Shown piece by piece: positions 39,787 through 51,703 of a stretch of 64,000 nt of DNA; position 1 is the first letter of the stretch; every line of letters begins with the position of its first letter. The DNA is taken from NCBI RefSeq assembly GCF_051020985.1, contig NC_134999.1, positions 11,098,001 through 11,162,000 on the forward strand, in the 5' to 3' direction. Source of the stretch: Nomia melanderi. Its lineage: Eukaryota > Arthropoda > Insecta > Hymenoptera > Halictidae. A model generated the notes under the pieces. The model worked only from the letters and a program-made list of their open reading frames with translations, had not been told where the DNA came from and made no database searches. The translations under genes and the position numbers were made by a program.

Positions 39787-40025
39787 TTAACCCTTAGAGT
39801 GCCAAGTACGCTGTGAACGACGCTGAAAATTTTTCCAACGGTGCCAGCGTTGCTCTCAGCGGCTCTTTATTTCTGATAGCGATGGATACAGCAGAAAATA
39901 TGAAAAATTCCGTTGATGATTACATTTATCGCTATCAAAAATAAAGATTCGTTGAGAACGACGCTGGCACTTTTTAGAAAAATTTTCAGCATCGCTCACA
40001 GCGACGTTAGCACTCTAAGAGTTAA
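39787..40025. mobile_element. Palindromic piggyBac-type MITE with TTAA duplication
   Basis: The element is flanked by TTAA at 39787-39790 and 40022-40025. It starts CCCTTAGAGTGC and ends GCACTCTAAGAG, so the tips are inverted repeats. Complementarity continues through almost the whole length: arms of about 100 bp match at roughly 80% by eye, including GCTGAAAATTTTTC, GTGCCAGCGT, TCTTTATTT and TGATAGCGAT blocks. The 239-bp size rules out a transposase. TTAA duplication and CCC ends are typical of the piggyBac superfamily. As RNA it would fold into a long hairpin. Confidence 0.85.
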
Positions 40026-42398
40026 GGTATTAACCCTTATGACTTCGGGAATATTAAAGAATGATTTTTAACCAACACTAAACGCAATAATAATAAAATT
40101 TCAAAATTATGGCGTGGAACTAACGGTTCGAGTACACTGTCTTAAGCTTGTCAGTATTAGTGTCGGTTGGAGGTAAGGGTTGAAATTGTAACGGAGAAAG
40201 TTTTTTTTAATTACATTTCAATCTTCAGTTTACTGCAAATAATAAATAATTATAAAAATATAAGAGTAATAAATATAATAATAGAAACGAAATAATAATT
40301 TTCTTAATCTCTCTGGCATAAAATTAGCTGCTTCAAAGACAAACTTCTTTACGAATAGAAAACATAATTTAATTTTTATAGACAGTATAAAATAATTTAA
40401 TAAAATAAAGAAGACCGAAGGTAACCATGTAACATATTAAAAAGCAGTGCTTCCAGCCTTCGGATTTTACTATCGGACTAAGATTAAACGCACGTATAAA
40501 CGCCGGTGTCCTCGAAGGGAATACTAAAAGTCCACCGGGAGCAATTTTTTACTGCGCGGAAGTTTCGCCGGGGATCACGCTGACGTGCAGGTGCCTTTTT
40601 CTCGTCAGGGGACTATTGAATTCAGCCGTCTCAGCGCCGTTACGATCGTTATTGGATTACGACGGGACGGGTTGCTCCTTGTTTTCATCCTGACAATGTC
40701 GTTAACGCGAACCAGCGAGCAGGAGAGTGTCAGGGGGTGGACGGAGGGGTCGGTCCGATGTGGGTCAGGGCTTCAGAAAGCTCTAAATATGAATGCGAAC
40801 GAATGAAGTAGGAAAGGATGTAAAGACGTAAAGATAGCAAAAGAGTTGAAGCTTGAAAGCAGTTCGTTAGGGCGGACAGTGATAAGCGGGTCAACAGGAT
40901 ACGATGAGCTTCATAAATGTAGAAAGCGAGAAACGGCCGAAAAGAGTCTCTTGCCTTTTTCTCCGCCCCTCAAAGATGGTACAGTGCGCGGGAAAAATTC
41001 CGCCACCGCTGCCACCGCCACTCCGCGTTCCCCGGGCAATTGAAATTTGAATGGGCGCAACCACCGGTGGATATCCGGCATTCTCCATTTTCAAAGAAGC
41101 GCCAAGCTGAATCTTCTTCAAACGCACAGGGCCATCCATTTAATTTCGTTACAGATCAACATTCGGAAAGGGAAAAGCAAAGCGGAGGTAGGACACGCCG
41201 TTGCATCGTTTGCGCTGTTTATTACCTGTAGACAAAACCGTTTGACGAAGTAGAATCGTGCATTTGCTTTCTGAAAAGATGATCTTTAGAATCCGCGTAC
41301 TTTCCAAGGGAAGTGAAAATTCCACTTAACTTTATTACACCTTAATTCGCGTGAAAGAAGAGTATACAACTCGAATGAAACAACATTTGTATTTTATCTC
41401 TTTCGAATGAAACTGCGATGAAACAAAATGGAACTTCTGTTTTGAAGCTACTGTTTCTTTTGTGTGAAACCAAGACAACAATAAGATTCGCGTGAAATTT
41501 TTACGACCCTTCCGACGAAACTAGCCGAAATTTCACTTCCGTTCACCGCGAAGCCGCGCAACACCGAAACTCGACGTCAGTTATTCGAGAGCTTTCGAAT
41601 TCGGTTGGACTCGAAGTATACCGGCTACGCATCAATTCCGCTGCATTAGGAGCCAAGTATATCAAGATCATGTTTGCACTATACCCGTACCAATCCCGTC
41701 CGAATCAAAGCGCAAAATTTGATGGAGCCGCGCGTGTATCGCGAGCCGGAGTCGCTCGCCCGCCAGCCGAATTGAATCGGCCCACGTCAGTTTTGAAAAC
41801 TTTCTCGTTTCGAGGTCGAAAGGCTGTCAGTCAATCAGCGTTAACGTGATCATCGATTAACCATCCTCCAGCCCCACACCGGCCGCGTACGATCCCTCGA
41901 TCGAGTTCCCCGTGAACCCGGTAACAATAGCGATTACAGGCCGCTCATTGTGCACGGTATTTGAGCGACAAAATGAGCGTGCATCGGACGAGTCTGTTAG
42001 CCGGGGCGACAGTTCGCCGATCCTCTCTGCAGTTGGCAGGAAATAATTAAAAAAATAAATTGTAGAGACGGAGGTGGAGGCGGAGGAGGCCGGATAATCA
42101 GCGCAAAGCGTTTCGCCTTACCAATTACACGTCGGGATAACGATTTTGCCCCGTAACGATATTACTCGGTATAACGTCGTTACGGCGGCGTAACGCGACG
42201 TAAAAAGTGCCTCTCCCCGATCGGTTCCGGTCCCGCCGACTTCGCCCCGCGCGCCCCTCCCGGCAGTCTTCTTGATTTTTTTTCTCTTTATTATCGTCGG
42301 GCCTCTTCATTACGAAAGATTGAAAAGGCAACGGTACGAGACGGTTCACCGGCCGCCAATGCGCCGTAAATTCTGATCGTGGCCCGCGTCACGGAATT

Positions 42399-42435
42399 GG
42401 GGTGCCCTCGAAAGCACCCCCGGTGTATCGAGGGC
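42399..42435 (+). other. Two mutually exclusive GC hairpins
   Basis: GGGGTGC (42399-42405) pairs with GCACCCC (42414-42420). GCCCTCGA (42404-42411) pairs with TCGAGGGC (42428-42435). The stems share bases 42404-42405, and each uses the other's loop or flank, so both cannot form fully at once. No gene is adjacent. Confidence 0.4.
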
Positions 42436-43146
42436 TTTAATAATTACGCCGGAACGAGCGTGTTGCTCTGCGCTGGATTCGCTAGCCGCGGCCCGCGGGG
42501 GCTCTCTCGGCCGCTCGGTAAACACGTGCCAGGTCGAGAAGCATTTTTTGGGAATAATGGCGGGGAAGAAGCGGCCGGATAGCGTTTGCTCGAGCGAATT
42601 AGAGTGGACCGGTCTTGTTGCGGCGATGTTCCAGCTGCCGTTCGTGTTGGTTGATACGAGAGCTACTCGCGGCAATTGATGAACAATTGTGTTCGGGTTA
42701 TTGGCTTACTTTCGTTCTGTTTGACATCGTGTTTGTTACTATGATTTTTCTATAATTTGTGTGCAAGTTTCTTTGTGAAAGGGATAATGGAGAATTGTTT
42801 TATTTGTCAATCTGTGAATTTTGTTAGTTTATTTAGTGTAGTATTTCTTTAGGGTATTGGTGATCGTAAATTAATTGTAGAATCTATGATTTGCAAGAGG
42901 ATCTTTAATTTTTTTTATAATGGAATTAATATCTTTATAGGTAGAAATATTAATAACAATAAATTTGGCGATAAGACAAACACTGTAGGAAGGCATTTCC
43001 AATTTCTATGCCTGATATAACGAACTTTGAAGACTGTATTTGTCATTGTCATAATCAGTTTCCATCTATTCTGAGATTAGTGGTAGATGGATGAAGATCT
43101 GCGCCGATCAATATTGCAGCGGGGTAAATAATTTATGTATCGGGGT

Positions 43147-43261
43147 GGGGTTCGCACGCACGGACTCGGTAAACGGGTCTACACACACAGACTCTGTAAG
43201 AGCGGGGTCTACATGCACGGTCACCGTAAACACGGGGTCCGCACGCACGAAATGCTCACGC
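43147..43261 (+). repeat. Four-unit minisatellite, unit 28-30 bp
   Basis: The units start at 43147, 43175, 43204 and 43234. Each follows the pattern GGGGTC-(TA/CG)-CAYRCACG..-C-GTAAAC. They vary by several substitutions and small indels. The repeat makes a Ser/Thr/Gly-rich chance frame at 43091-43282, which I do not accept as coding. Confidence 0.8.
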
Positions 43262-44359
43262 ATTCACCCCGAAATCATTTGAATCTCCAGACTTATTATT
43301 ACCACGTTTAAACTTCGCTCGAAACTTTGTGATACTACCTGAAATGTCCGGATTTATCTATACTAATTAGCAAGCTTCAATATTCAAAATAAACAAAACG
43401 TCGATCCGACGCGAAAGGAAATCCTTTCTGTAATTGCATCATTATGCAAACCTAAAACGCACGTTGGTAAAAGGTAAAATGAATATGAACGTCACCTACA
43501 AATATTAAAAGTAGTACAAACTCATCTATGAAAGTTGGTTTGTAAATCCATATACACTACTTCGAAAAGTATTCAAAACAAAATATACATTTCATATATA
43601 TATATATACAAACAAAAGAAAAAAAATAGAACTCGTCATGTCTTAAATCAATAGCATCACGAAAAATTTCTTTTTTACAAAAAGGTGTACCTTTCACCAT
43701 AGACACACTGTGCACAGTCGTTGACTCGTTCAACGGGACACTCTCAAGCTGGCAGCCCCGAAGCTAAGCAGAAGCAGAAACCAACAGTCCCCGTCACGTT
43801 GCTTTTCATTAGAATATCGAGGAATGCTGTCGGCCCGATTTCTCCGGAACAACAAAGCGCAGTGTCACGCCGGTAACGAAGAACACGATTGCTCCCCGGC
43901 GAAGCGTTCCGAGATCATTGTCCGGCGATGCCCAGCCAAACGTATCGGACCACCTCGCCCGTGGTTCCGAGAGGCAGTCAGCTTTCCACGGCGGGGCGCG
44001 TCACGATAATTCCGCGCGCCACCGTTCAGGACACGTCAGGTCCGATCAGGCGAGGAAAAAATCGCGGCAAAAGTCACCGGTGTCCCATAGAGCGAAGGGG
44101 TCCGCAAATCAACCGCGTCGTGTCCTTATTAATTAAAGGCCAGGGCCCCGATGGTTCCAACTTGATAAGTTGAAGCGCGCGTTACAACGGAAGTGAAACG
44201 AGCCAGATGGTCGTTAGATCGAGCGTGTCCGGATAAAAGATTTTTATCGGTGATCCGGGGTAATAGAAAGACAATCAAATCGGAGGAACTGGATCACAGG
44301 CTAGGAAGCGTTCAACGTGGATCGCGTTACCTCGTTTCGTGCCTTGTTGCACGAAACGG

Positions 44360-44428
44360 TTTCTCTTCTGTTTTTCCCTTTCCTTCCTTTTTATCTTCGT
44401 CCTTTTTTTCCTTACGAGGCAGGTAAGG
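44360..44428 (+). other. Weak candidate third recursive splice site
   Basis: A long pyrimidine tract at about 44360-44413 is followed by ACGAGGCAG|GTAAGG, with CAG at 44420-44422 and GT at 44423. The junction order matches the two strong sites and it is on the same strand. It is weaker: a GAG lies four bases before the CAG, the tract ends nine bases before the AG, the sixth base of the 5' site is G, and I see no good CTAAT-type branch point. It may be a decoy or simply a pyrimidine-rich stretch. Confidence 0.3.
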
Positions 44429-45476
44429 CCGACCGATAAAACAATGGCGTTTCCTCGGTGCCAGGGAGTCACTTAGCCCCGACGTGCATCGGCTCGGGGA
44501 ACCAATCTCGGGTAATTAATAGCCCGGTCTCTATCGATCAGAGCCGACGCCACGGGATCCCCAAGTCGAACGAGCACAATACCACGGTAATTGCTTTATA
44601 CTTATAAGTTGCGAGCTCGTTCGGGCCTCCCCGTCCGGCATATTGTGCACCGTAAACCGCGAACGATCGTCCTGACGCGGCCCACCGTATACGAGGTGAT
44701 CTGGAAGTACCATTTTCGAACCGGGGAAAGATTATGTGTCCGCGCTATGAAGACTCGTTGATGGTTTAAACGGCACGGTTGTCGTTTATGGTGATGTGTC
44801 TATTTATATGGAGCTGCAAGTTAATGTTTATACTAGATTGTTAAACGAAATGACTTATTATTAAGGTCTAGAACAAGTAGACAGTTTTATTTCATTAAAA
44901 GAAGTTCTAAATCTAAGGATATTCTAATATTAAAAAGTTCTAATATTAAAGATATTTAAACAATTTGCCTCCAATTTTAATATAGTTATATAAAAAGATG
45001 TATAACTGGGACAATAAAAGAAATAATAAAGTCAACATCTATCAAAGTTCTTCGAATATACTTACAAGCAATAGATGTACAAATGTAACATCTTCAAAAC
45101 ACTTTCACGCTATCCTTCATTATTGTAAACACAAACCTTATTAACCAGAGAGTTAAGGAGAACGTTTCACAACAAAAACTCAATAAATCACGAGCGCTTA
45201 ATTTAATTTGACAATATGGGGTATACTAACTGAGCACCCAGTATGTATTTATAGGTACGCCCATTCGAATGGCTCCCACGCGACCGGAGAAAAAGCTCGT
45301 TACCGTGACTTTCTAGGTCCTCCTTTCCGGTCCGGTGTCTTCCTCTTCTACCGCCCTCCCCCCTCTCGCCGGCCGCGGCCTCTCCCTTCTCGTTCAATTG
45401 CACGGCTAAAGTAATGATTGATATGCGGCTTATCGAGCTCGTGCAACGGCTAAGATCCATTTCATAGCTCTCTCTT

Positions 45477-45486
<10 letters not shown>

Positions 45487-45519
<33 letters not shown>
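45487..45519 (+). repeat. (TC)n microsatellite
   Basis: Twenty-seven bases of alternating T and C (45487-45513) are followed by TTCTCT. The complement is a run of GAGAG sites. The many Arg/Glu codons in the opposite-strand frames here come from this repeat. Confidence 0.9.
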
Positions 45520-48500
45520 GTCAGTTCCCGATGTCCGCGCACACGCGTGTACACGCTTGAAATAATGACGAGCGTGTAGCGCTGTGCTGAACGCGCGCGC
45601 GCCGGATTTATGGGGTTGACTCGGTGTTTTACCGCCCAAAGGAACCCCGGTGTCTCGGGCTGGAATTTATGTCTATATAACTGCCGTATAGTTTTCGGCA
45701 CCATGTTGCGATCCCTGACGCTGTGTTTCCGTTCGATCGACCACGGGAAACTATCGCCGCTTTGAAATAATGCGAGCCGCGATTTGTTCCGATCACGTGA
45801 CCGACCGTGGTCCAGAGGATGCTGGACGGTCGAGATATTTATCCGCCAGATGAACTGTTACACCGAGGCCGAGAAACTTCGTTCTTGTTTCGAATAGAGA
45901 ATTTAGACTAGTAGGTTTACAAGGGAACGTTTCGTTCTGACGACGAGTACCTAGATTATTTTACAAGTTTTGCGTTGGTTGTGGTGTATGATGTGCCTGA
46001 TAGCAGTTGCAACGTTTTCCGGGCACAAAGAATGAAACAGTGAGTAGTTGGAGATGAAAAAGATACAAAGGAATATTGAAATTCTTTTTCAGTCTTTGTG
46101 ATATTGGTCGGCGAATATGACTGAACACAGTGGATTGCACAGAAAAATAGAAACAATTGGGGTACTCCAATTGAAAACCGGGGTTGTTAGAGGATCGTTA
46201 CAGCGAAATAAAAGAATAGCATCCGGTTTTATTCGTCCTAGCGAACTTTACCTGAATTTTATCCGAAAAGACTGTTCTGCCCGGCGAACCGACAGCTATA
46301 TTCTCGCATACAAATGTTAGATGCGGCTCGGTAATGGATTCTTCAATTGTCAATACGGTTGCCCGCGCATCCAGCTCGGATAAATATCCGACCACTTTCG
46401 CGTCCTCGCTGGAAAATAAAAAACCGAGGGAAAAAAGGGGAAAAGGGATAGGACGGCCAGTGAAACCGACGGTAAAAGCGGTGTCCGGCGTTATCGGTTT
46501 CCCGTGGCTCGTCTTTTTCCACGGTAACTGCCCCCTTCAGCGGGACGTTAAAGGGAATCGCTGCTGGAACACCCAGCGGCAGGCTTATCTGACACCGTAG
46601 CCCGGTCTGTTTAAACAAAATACTCGGGGCGGTCTAGGGGCCGGCCGGGTAGCTGCTCGTAAAATCGACGGTCGTACGACGTACGACGCCGACCTGGTGT
46701 CCCGCCTTCCATAAACGACGATTACTTATGTACCCTACCGCATCGCGCTGCGGAATCTTCTTTCCGAAGGTGTAACATTGAGATCATCCCGGTGCGCGGG
46801 TATCACTGACACCGTTCCGATCGGCGGAAAATTCCCTGGAAGAAGATTTCTTACTAAATTTAAACCTTAGTAGTAGGTTAATAAAGATGATTCTGTTGCG
46901 ATTCATATGTTAGCTTCATTAAAAAATGATACAAGGTACAACATACACGGAATGAGTCACCTAACCTCAAATTACCTGCGAGTTTCTCGGTACACGAATG
47001 AATATTTTAAATAGTGGTACATTTGGCATTCAAATATTCGTAGTAGAAATTAACAGAAAGTTTCATTAGTATTCTATCGGAGCGATAGAGCACGACACAA
47101 GGATCGAATCTTTTAATAAGGTGATTCAAGTATAAAAGACAAGAAGCAAAAAGAGAGTCAGCATCGATGGTTCCAATGTAACCCCTTCCGTCTGACCTTT
47201 ACCACTCCAAAATATGTCCACCGTCAATAGTACAAATGAAATTATTTCCAGCACAGAATCATAAAGTAGAGATAGTAATTCGCGACATTTATCAGTCGAC
47301 TTAATAGCCACTGTTTGCCTCTGTTTGTGTACCATCCCAGCCGATTCTTCGGGGCCAGCGACAAAGGGGTCGAAAACGCGTACCAGCCAAGGCCGAGCGC
47401 AATTACCGTGGCCGGGCAGCGGACAGTCGCTATGCAAGCAGATTGCGTTACCGTAATTGATTAGGCGACGGTAATTGCTGGTAATTAGAGGATCGAGAGC
47501 ACCGGCCATCCCCTCGGCCAGGCCGCGCCTGTCTCTGCTGCGGAGCGACTCTCAATCCAACGCGCGAGAGAGTCCCTGGATCGACAATTACACGATAACT
47601 TGGGCCCCCGGAACAAACGCGTTCGGGGAAACGGAGAAATGATACTGCAAACTTGCCAGCGACACTTTGTCCAAAGATTGAACTCCTTTCCAAAGGGCCT
47701 GCGCGACGCTTCCACCCTCGTAACGACGGCCGCTTCTTCATTCCGGCTGACTTATTACTTTCCGAGGCTCGTGGAAAGTGCGCGGCGACTTCATTATTTT
47801 CCAGCGAGACGACGCGTCTTGGACTACGAATTGGTTTGATGCTCTTCTGAGATATTGGGCTAATAACTTGTGGTATTATTCTGGAATTCACGTTTTTGTA
47901 GAGAACTTGAAATTGAAATTGATGCATGATAAGTAAAATGAGGATGTATCGAATTGTAATAAACTTGAATATTTTGAAAGTTTTCGTAGATTTTTATGTG
48001 TTGTATACTTGGTACTGATATTACTAGAAGTAGATATTCGAGAAAGTTGAAAACATACTTAAGGCTTACCATAAGCAAAATTGAGAAATATGAAGGGACT
48101 TAAAGAATCTAGCTCTCTTATTCGAAGTATTCGAAGAGAAATAAATGAAAAGAAGAAACAGAATCTATTCGCGTCGCAACTCAACGGTAAGCAAAAGAAC
48201 TCCTTTGTGCTGTGGAAGACACGACAATGGTCCCCGCTTCGAATCTTTTCAATACAGGATTCTTTCGCGAGGACTCCTACGGTGATTTGTACAGACTCTA
48301 TATCCAAGAAGTTAAGATCCGTATCGAACACGGTGAAATTCCCACTCCGTTTCTTCCGATTCCAATTGCCTCGCACCTTCGTCGCGGCCGACGTCCCCTG
48401 GGAGTCTCTGATCGGGAATGCTGTTGCGTAGCGTCGAGCAGGGCTTTCATACACTGCCGGGATTCACGGGAATGCCTACTTTGTTCCGATTATTGGGTAA

Positions 48501-49559
48501 AGCGGATCTATGCGCGTTTACACGGCGCAATGGTGCAGGCCAGCCGTTGAACAGAGCTGTTATCGATAAGCGACGGCCAGGTTCGATCCTATCGGGACAC
48601 GGCTATCACGCGCAACAAGCCTCCCGCTTCCTTTGATGCGCGAACCTTTGCACGGCCCGCTCTTTCTCTACGCTACGTTTGATCGCTGCCTGACCCCGAT
48701 TTCATGAACTGTTCACGATTCTAACTATATTTTATTAGAACGAAGACGATCCGTGCAATTTATAAAACTATTTGTGCTGATTGTCAATTTCTTGCTTTAT
48801 AGTAATGTATCATATTCGTGTAAGTTTAATTGAATTAAATATTAATTATTTAATTGAATTGAATAATGAATTTTAATGAGTAAGTTTAATTGAATTAACA
48901 TGTAAGTTAAATATTTGAATTAAATATTGGTTTCTTATTATCAGCTGCTACATGATGTAATATAATATCAATTATATAATAGGAAGAAAATGAATGAAGT
49001 GAAAATCAGTGAAAGAAATTATTTATTAAAAGATACTTATTAAGGTTATTAATTCAATAAGATGATTTTATTGCATCTCAGTCATGATGTAAGGTAAACG
49101 AAAACTGAGGATTCATAAGAAAGGTCAAAATGTTCAGGTCCACGTTCAGCTCGTGCAACATTTCCTATATAAAATGGAAAGTAATTAGAAGTCCCTCGAC
49201 TCCCAGTGAAATAATTTGTGTCTACGCGAGTGCACACAGTGTCGATCGGAATTGGTTTTATACCCCTGTAAGAGGGAAAGTCTCAAAGTTGTCGGTCGCC
49301 GATAACTCGTGTAATTTAATGGAAATTGCGCGGACAAAACCCCCGCTGATACTTTGTTGCGCGCGCGTTGCCTCGTATTTGCGCGCAAATATAATAAACC
49401 GCACCCGACAAAATTACATTTGCAGCTATCAAAGGTGCTTTCGGTTTAATCAACGTCGCAATTTCAACATAGGCGCCGTGCCCATCCGGGGGAGGGTGCC
49501 GCCAATACTGGGACAACCGATTTAATAAAATGGCTCATCAAATTCGCGATTAAATTGTT

Positions 49560-51070
49560 CGAAGACGAACCCGAAAGATCTTCCTCGTTCACCCCAAAAA
49601 ATGAACCTTCCCTCCAATAATTAATTCCTCCACTCAACTCTAAAAATGTCTAACAACACCAAACTGTCACACACAATTAACTGTCCCCTGTCTCCACGCT
49701 AAAAACACTTCAAACAAGAAACACGTCGCAAAGCAAACATATCATCCAAAGAATCCCCAATTCCCCGACAAAAGACATTTCTGCCGCCCCCGAATCGATC
49801 TCTCGCGCTGTCTCGTTTCGAAGTTCATTAAACCGACGCGGGTCAGGTTGGTGCCATTTTCTACGTGTGCTCTAGCAATTTCCAGCCGCGCCGGGCCAAA
49901 CCAATTAACATTTCCGCTCTCCGGCGAGCCGCGTCGAAATTCCATCCCAGCAAATATTAATTAGTCTGTAGCGCGGGCGTTTCGCGTGCGTGGGCGGGGC
50001 AAGGAGGAGGAAGAGGGGGAAAACAGAAGAAAAGAGTCGAAAAGCGGAATCCGCGCGCGTGGGTGCGGTGAAACGGCTCGGCGGCCTGCGGCGCGTTCTC
50101 TTTCCCTGCCTCTCCGCTATTCCCTCTTTCTTTGTCCTATCTCGGTCGGTCGAGGGGGTTGCATCGAAAATAGAAGGGAAACAAATAGAGAAGAGGATGG
50201 ATTAGGTGGAGGCACGTAAACTCCCGGCGAACGCACGACTGGAGACCTCACACAGTCTCGGACCTCGAGCTCACCTTTGTTTGCGTTCGATTTTAAGTCC
50301 CACCGCCCACCCCGTCTCTTCTGGTTTCGAGCAGTCTCGCGAAACTGTCTACCTTCCCTCTAATTATTGTTGACTACGGTCTGCGCCGATAATAGGCTTA
50401 CCCGTCCCGATTATTTCCGTGTTGGTCGTGGCTGCGGCGGCGACGAACGTTGTCGCCGGTCCACGAACGTGCTCTGACAGTTTCCGCAAAGTCGATCGTC
50501 CGGCCGTGTTCCACCGCGTGCCTCGTGTTACGTCCATTGTTCTGTCTGGTCGCCTTCTGCTCCATCATTTCCCACAAAAAGACACAAACGGTACGCGCGA
50601 CCGCTCGCGTATGCATGTACCGGGAATCGGGCGCATAACTTGGCGCGAGACGCGATCCCGCGAGAGCTTGTCATGTCAAATGTTGCGCACGAGTGTGTTG
50701 AAACGTTGCAGGGCACACTGGGCGTTTTGGAATTTTCTTTAAGGAATTTTTAACGTGAGCAGGAATTTTTAGTGGCTTTTGAGTTCATTTTGGTTTGTTT
50801 GATGGAAGGGCGGTGATTTGGTTTTCTGTTGGTGAAAGTTTGAGTAGGTTTATATGATTATGGAGGGGTGTAAGGAGTTTTAATTGATAGCTTAGTTGCA
50901 TTGTTTTATCGTATCTTTGTTTGAAGGGTTTCTGTAGTGATTGTACCGTGGAATTATTATTGTAGAGGTAAAGGTATTAAAAATGAAAGCTGTAGAGATA
51001 AGCAAACAGAAAAGCAAATTAGAATTTTTAATACGACGTGATTGAAAATCTTGAAGTTGTATAAATATTT
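49560..51070. other. Skew-flanked GC-rich core, clearest example
   Basis: The left flank (49560-49780) is C/A-rich: hand counting 49621-49740 gives 38 C and 9 G. The core 49780-50700 is CpG-rich. The right flank (50740-51070) is G/T-rich: 50761-50880 holds 41 G and 4 C. The skew therefore changes sign across the core and is strong on both sides. Bidirectional transcription or a replication start in the core would predict this polarity. It is not a codon effect, since neither flank holds a gene. Confidence 0.6.
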
Positions 51071-51668
51071 GTATATGACGAGGTATGTTTTCATTTTGCG
51101 ATCTCATCGAGTGTCGTCCGGTGAAAGGCAGCAAGAATAGAACCGGATACGTTTCTCAAAGATAGAACCATCCCCATTATCGATGAAACTTGCACGATAA
51201 CAAGATTCTGTCAGTTATATTGTCTTTAAACATCCGTTCTGTAACCGAGCTCCTTCTTCGCCTGCAGGACGACTGTTCTCAACTCCTCCAGAGCCCGTGT
51301 TTTGTCATTTAATCCGCGACTGCTTCCATTCCCGCGTATTGATTCGACGCTGCGCAAGGTATATGTACGATTTCAAAGCAAACAATCGATGTTTGTTCGT
51401 ACGGGAACGAGCGATTTAATACTGGCTCGGAACAACCGACTATGATTCTTATTGTCCACACGAAACTGTACATTTCTGTAGACGTGCGATACAACGTCAA
51501 CAATAGTTCACCTTATTCTTATTTGTTTAAGTAAAGAAACCAACGTTTTACTTAATTGCCGACTGCTCCGAAAAGTCAGTAATAGATTTTTTAATTGATC
51601 TTCCAAATAGTTATGAAACCGTCTATACAATATTAATATTAATATGTGTGTCATATGTGTAATAAATA

Positions 51669-51703
51669 TTAATTAGTATCTTTTCTTTCTGTTTCAGGTA
51701 AGT
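51669..51703 (+). other. Recursive splice site 2 (ratchet point, zero-length exon)
   Basis: A TTAAT branch-point candidate lies at 51669-51673. An almost pure pyrimidine tract follows at 51680-51694, then CAG at 51695-51697, with GTAAGT starting at 51698. The 18 bases 51686-51703 are identical to those at 7740-7757, while the flanking sequence differs, so this is not a duplicated segment. It has the same polarity as site 1. A weak 5' splice-like AAG|GTGTTT at 51744-51752 would leave a 49-base cryptic exon, similar in size to the 53 bases at site 1. Together the sites would divide removal of a long intron into steps. Confidence 0.8.

Larger units (their letters stand above)
37930..43146. other. 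Gene-free interval with one clear MITE
   Basis: AT-rich DNA at 37930-39170 and 40020-40490 shows no structure beyond the MITE listed separately. GC-rich cores lie at about 39170-39680, 40490-41060 and 41520-42690. A CCACCG/CCGCTG trinucleotide-like run lies at 41001-41022. G/T-rich DNA at 42690-42870 follows the last core. The open frames in the cores are short and occur on both strands together. Confidence 0.6.
43262..51668. other. Gene-free mosaic upstream of recursive site 2
   Basis: GC-rich cores lie at about 43690-44760, 45200-45960, 46140-46840, 47120-47850, 48060-48700 and 49780-50700. The last has the clearest skewed flanks of the window. An (AT)7 run is at 43594-43608. The AT-rich stretch at 48780-48920 contains a 19-base direct repeat (GTAAGTTTAATTGAATTAA at 48820 and 48880). 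A small hairpin TCTATCG-gag-CGATAGA lies at 47073-47089. No coding sequence recognised. Confidence 0.6.

Noticed and set aside
40030..40184. TTAACCCTTA and TAAGGGTTGAA as ends of another TTAA element beside the MITE
   Set aside because: Only about nine terminal bases match, the right flank reads TTGAA instead of TTAA, and the interior shows no complementarity.
43758..43775. CCGAAGCTAAGCAG, similar to the internal promoter of 5S rRNA
   Set aside because: Only about 13 bases match; the rest of a 5S gene is absent, so this is chance or an unrecognisable fragment.
48581..48600. GGTTCGATCC, similar to a tRNA B box
   Set aside because: The five-base T stem does not pair and no A box or acceptor stem is found upstream.
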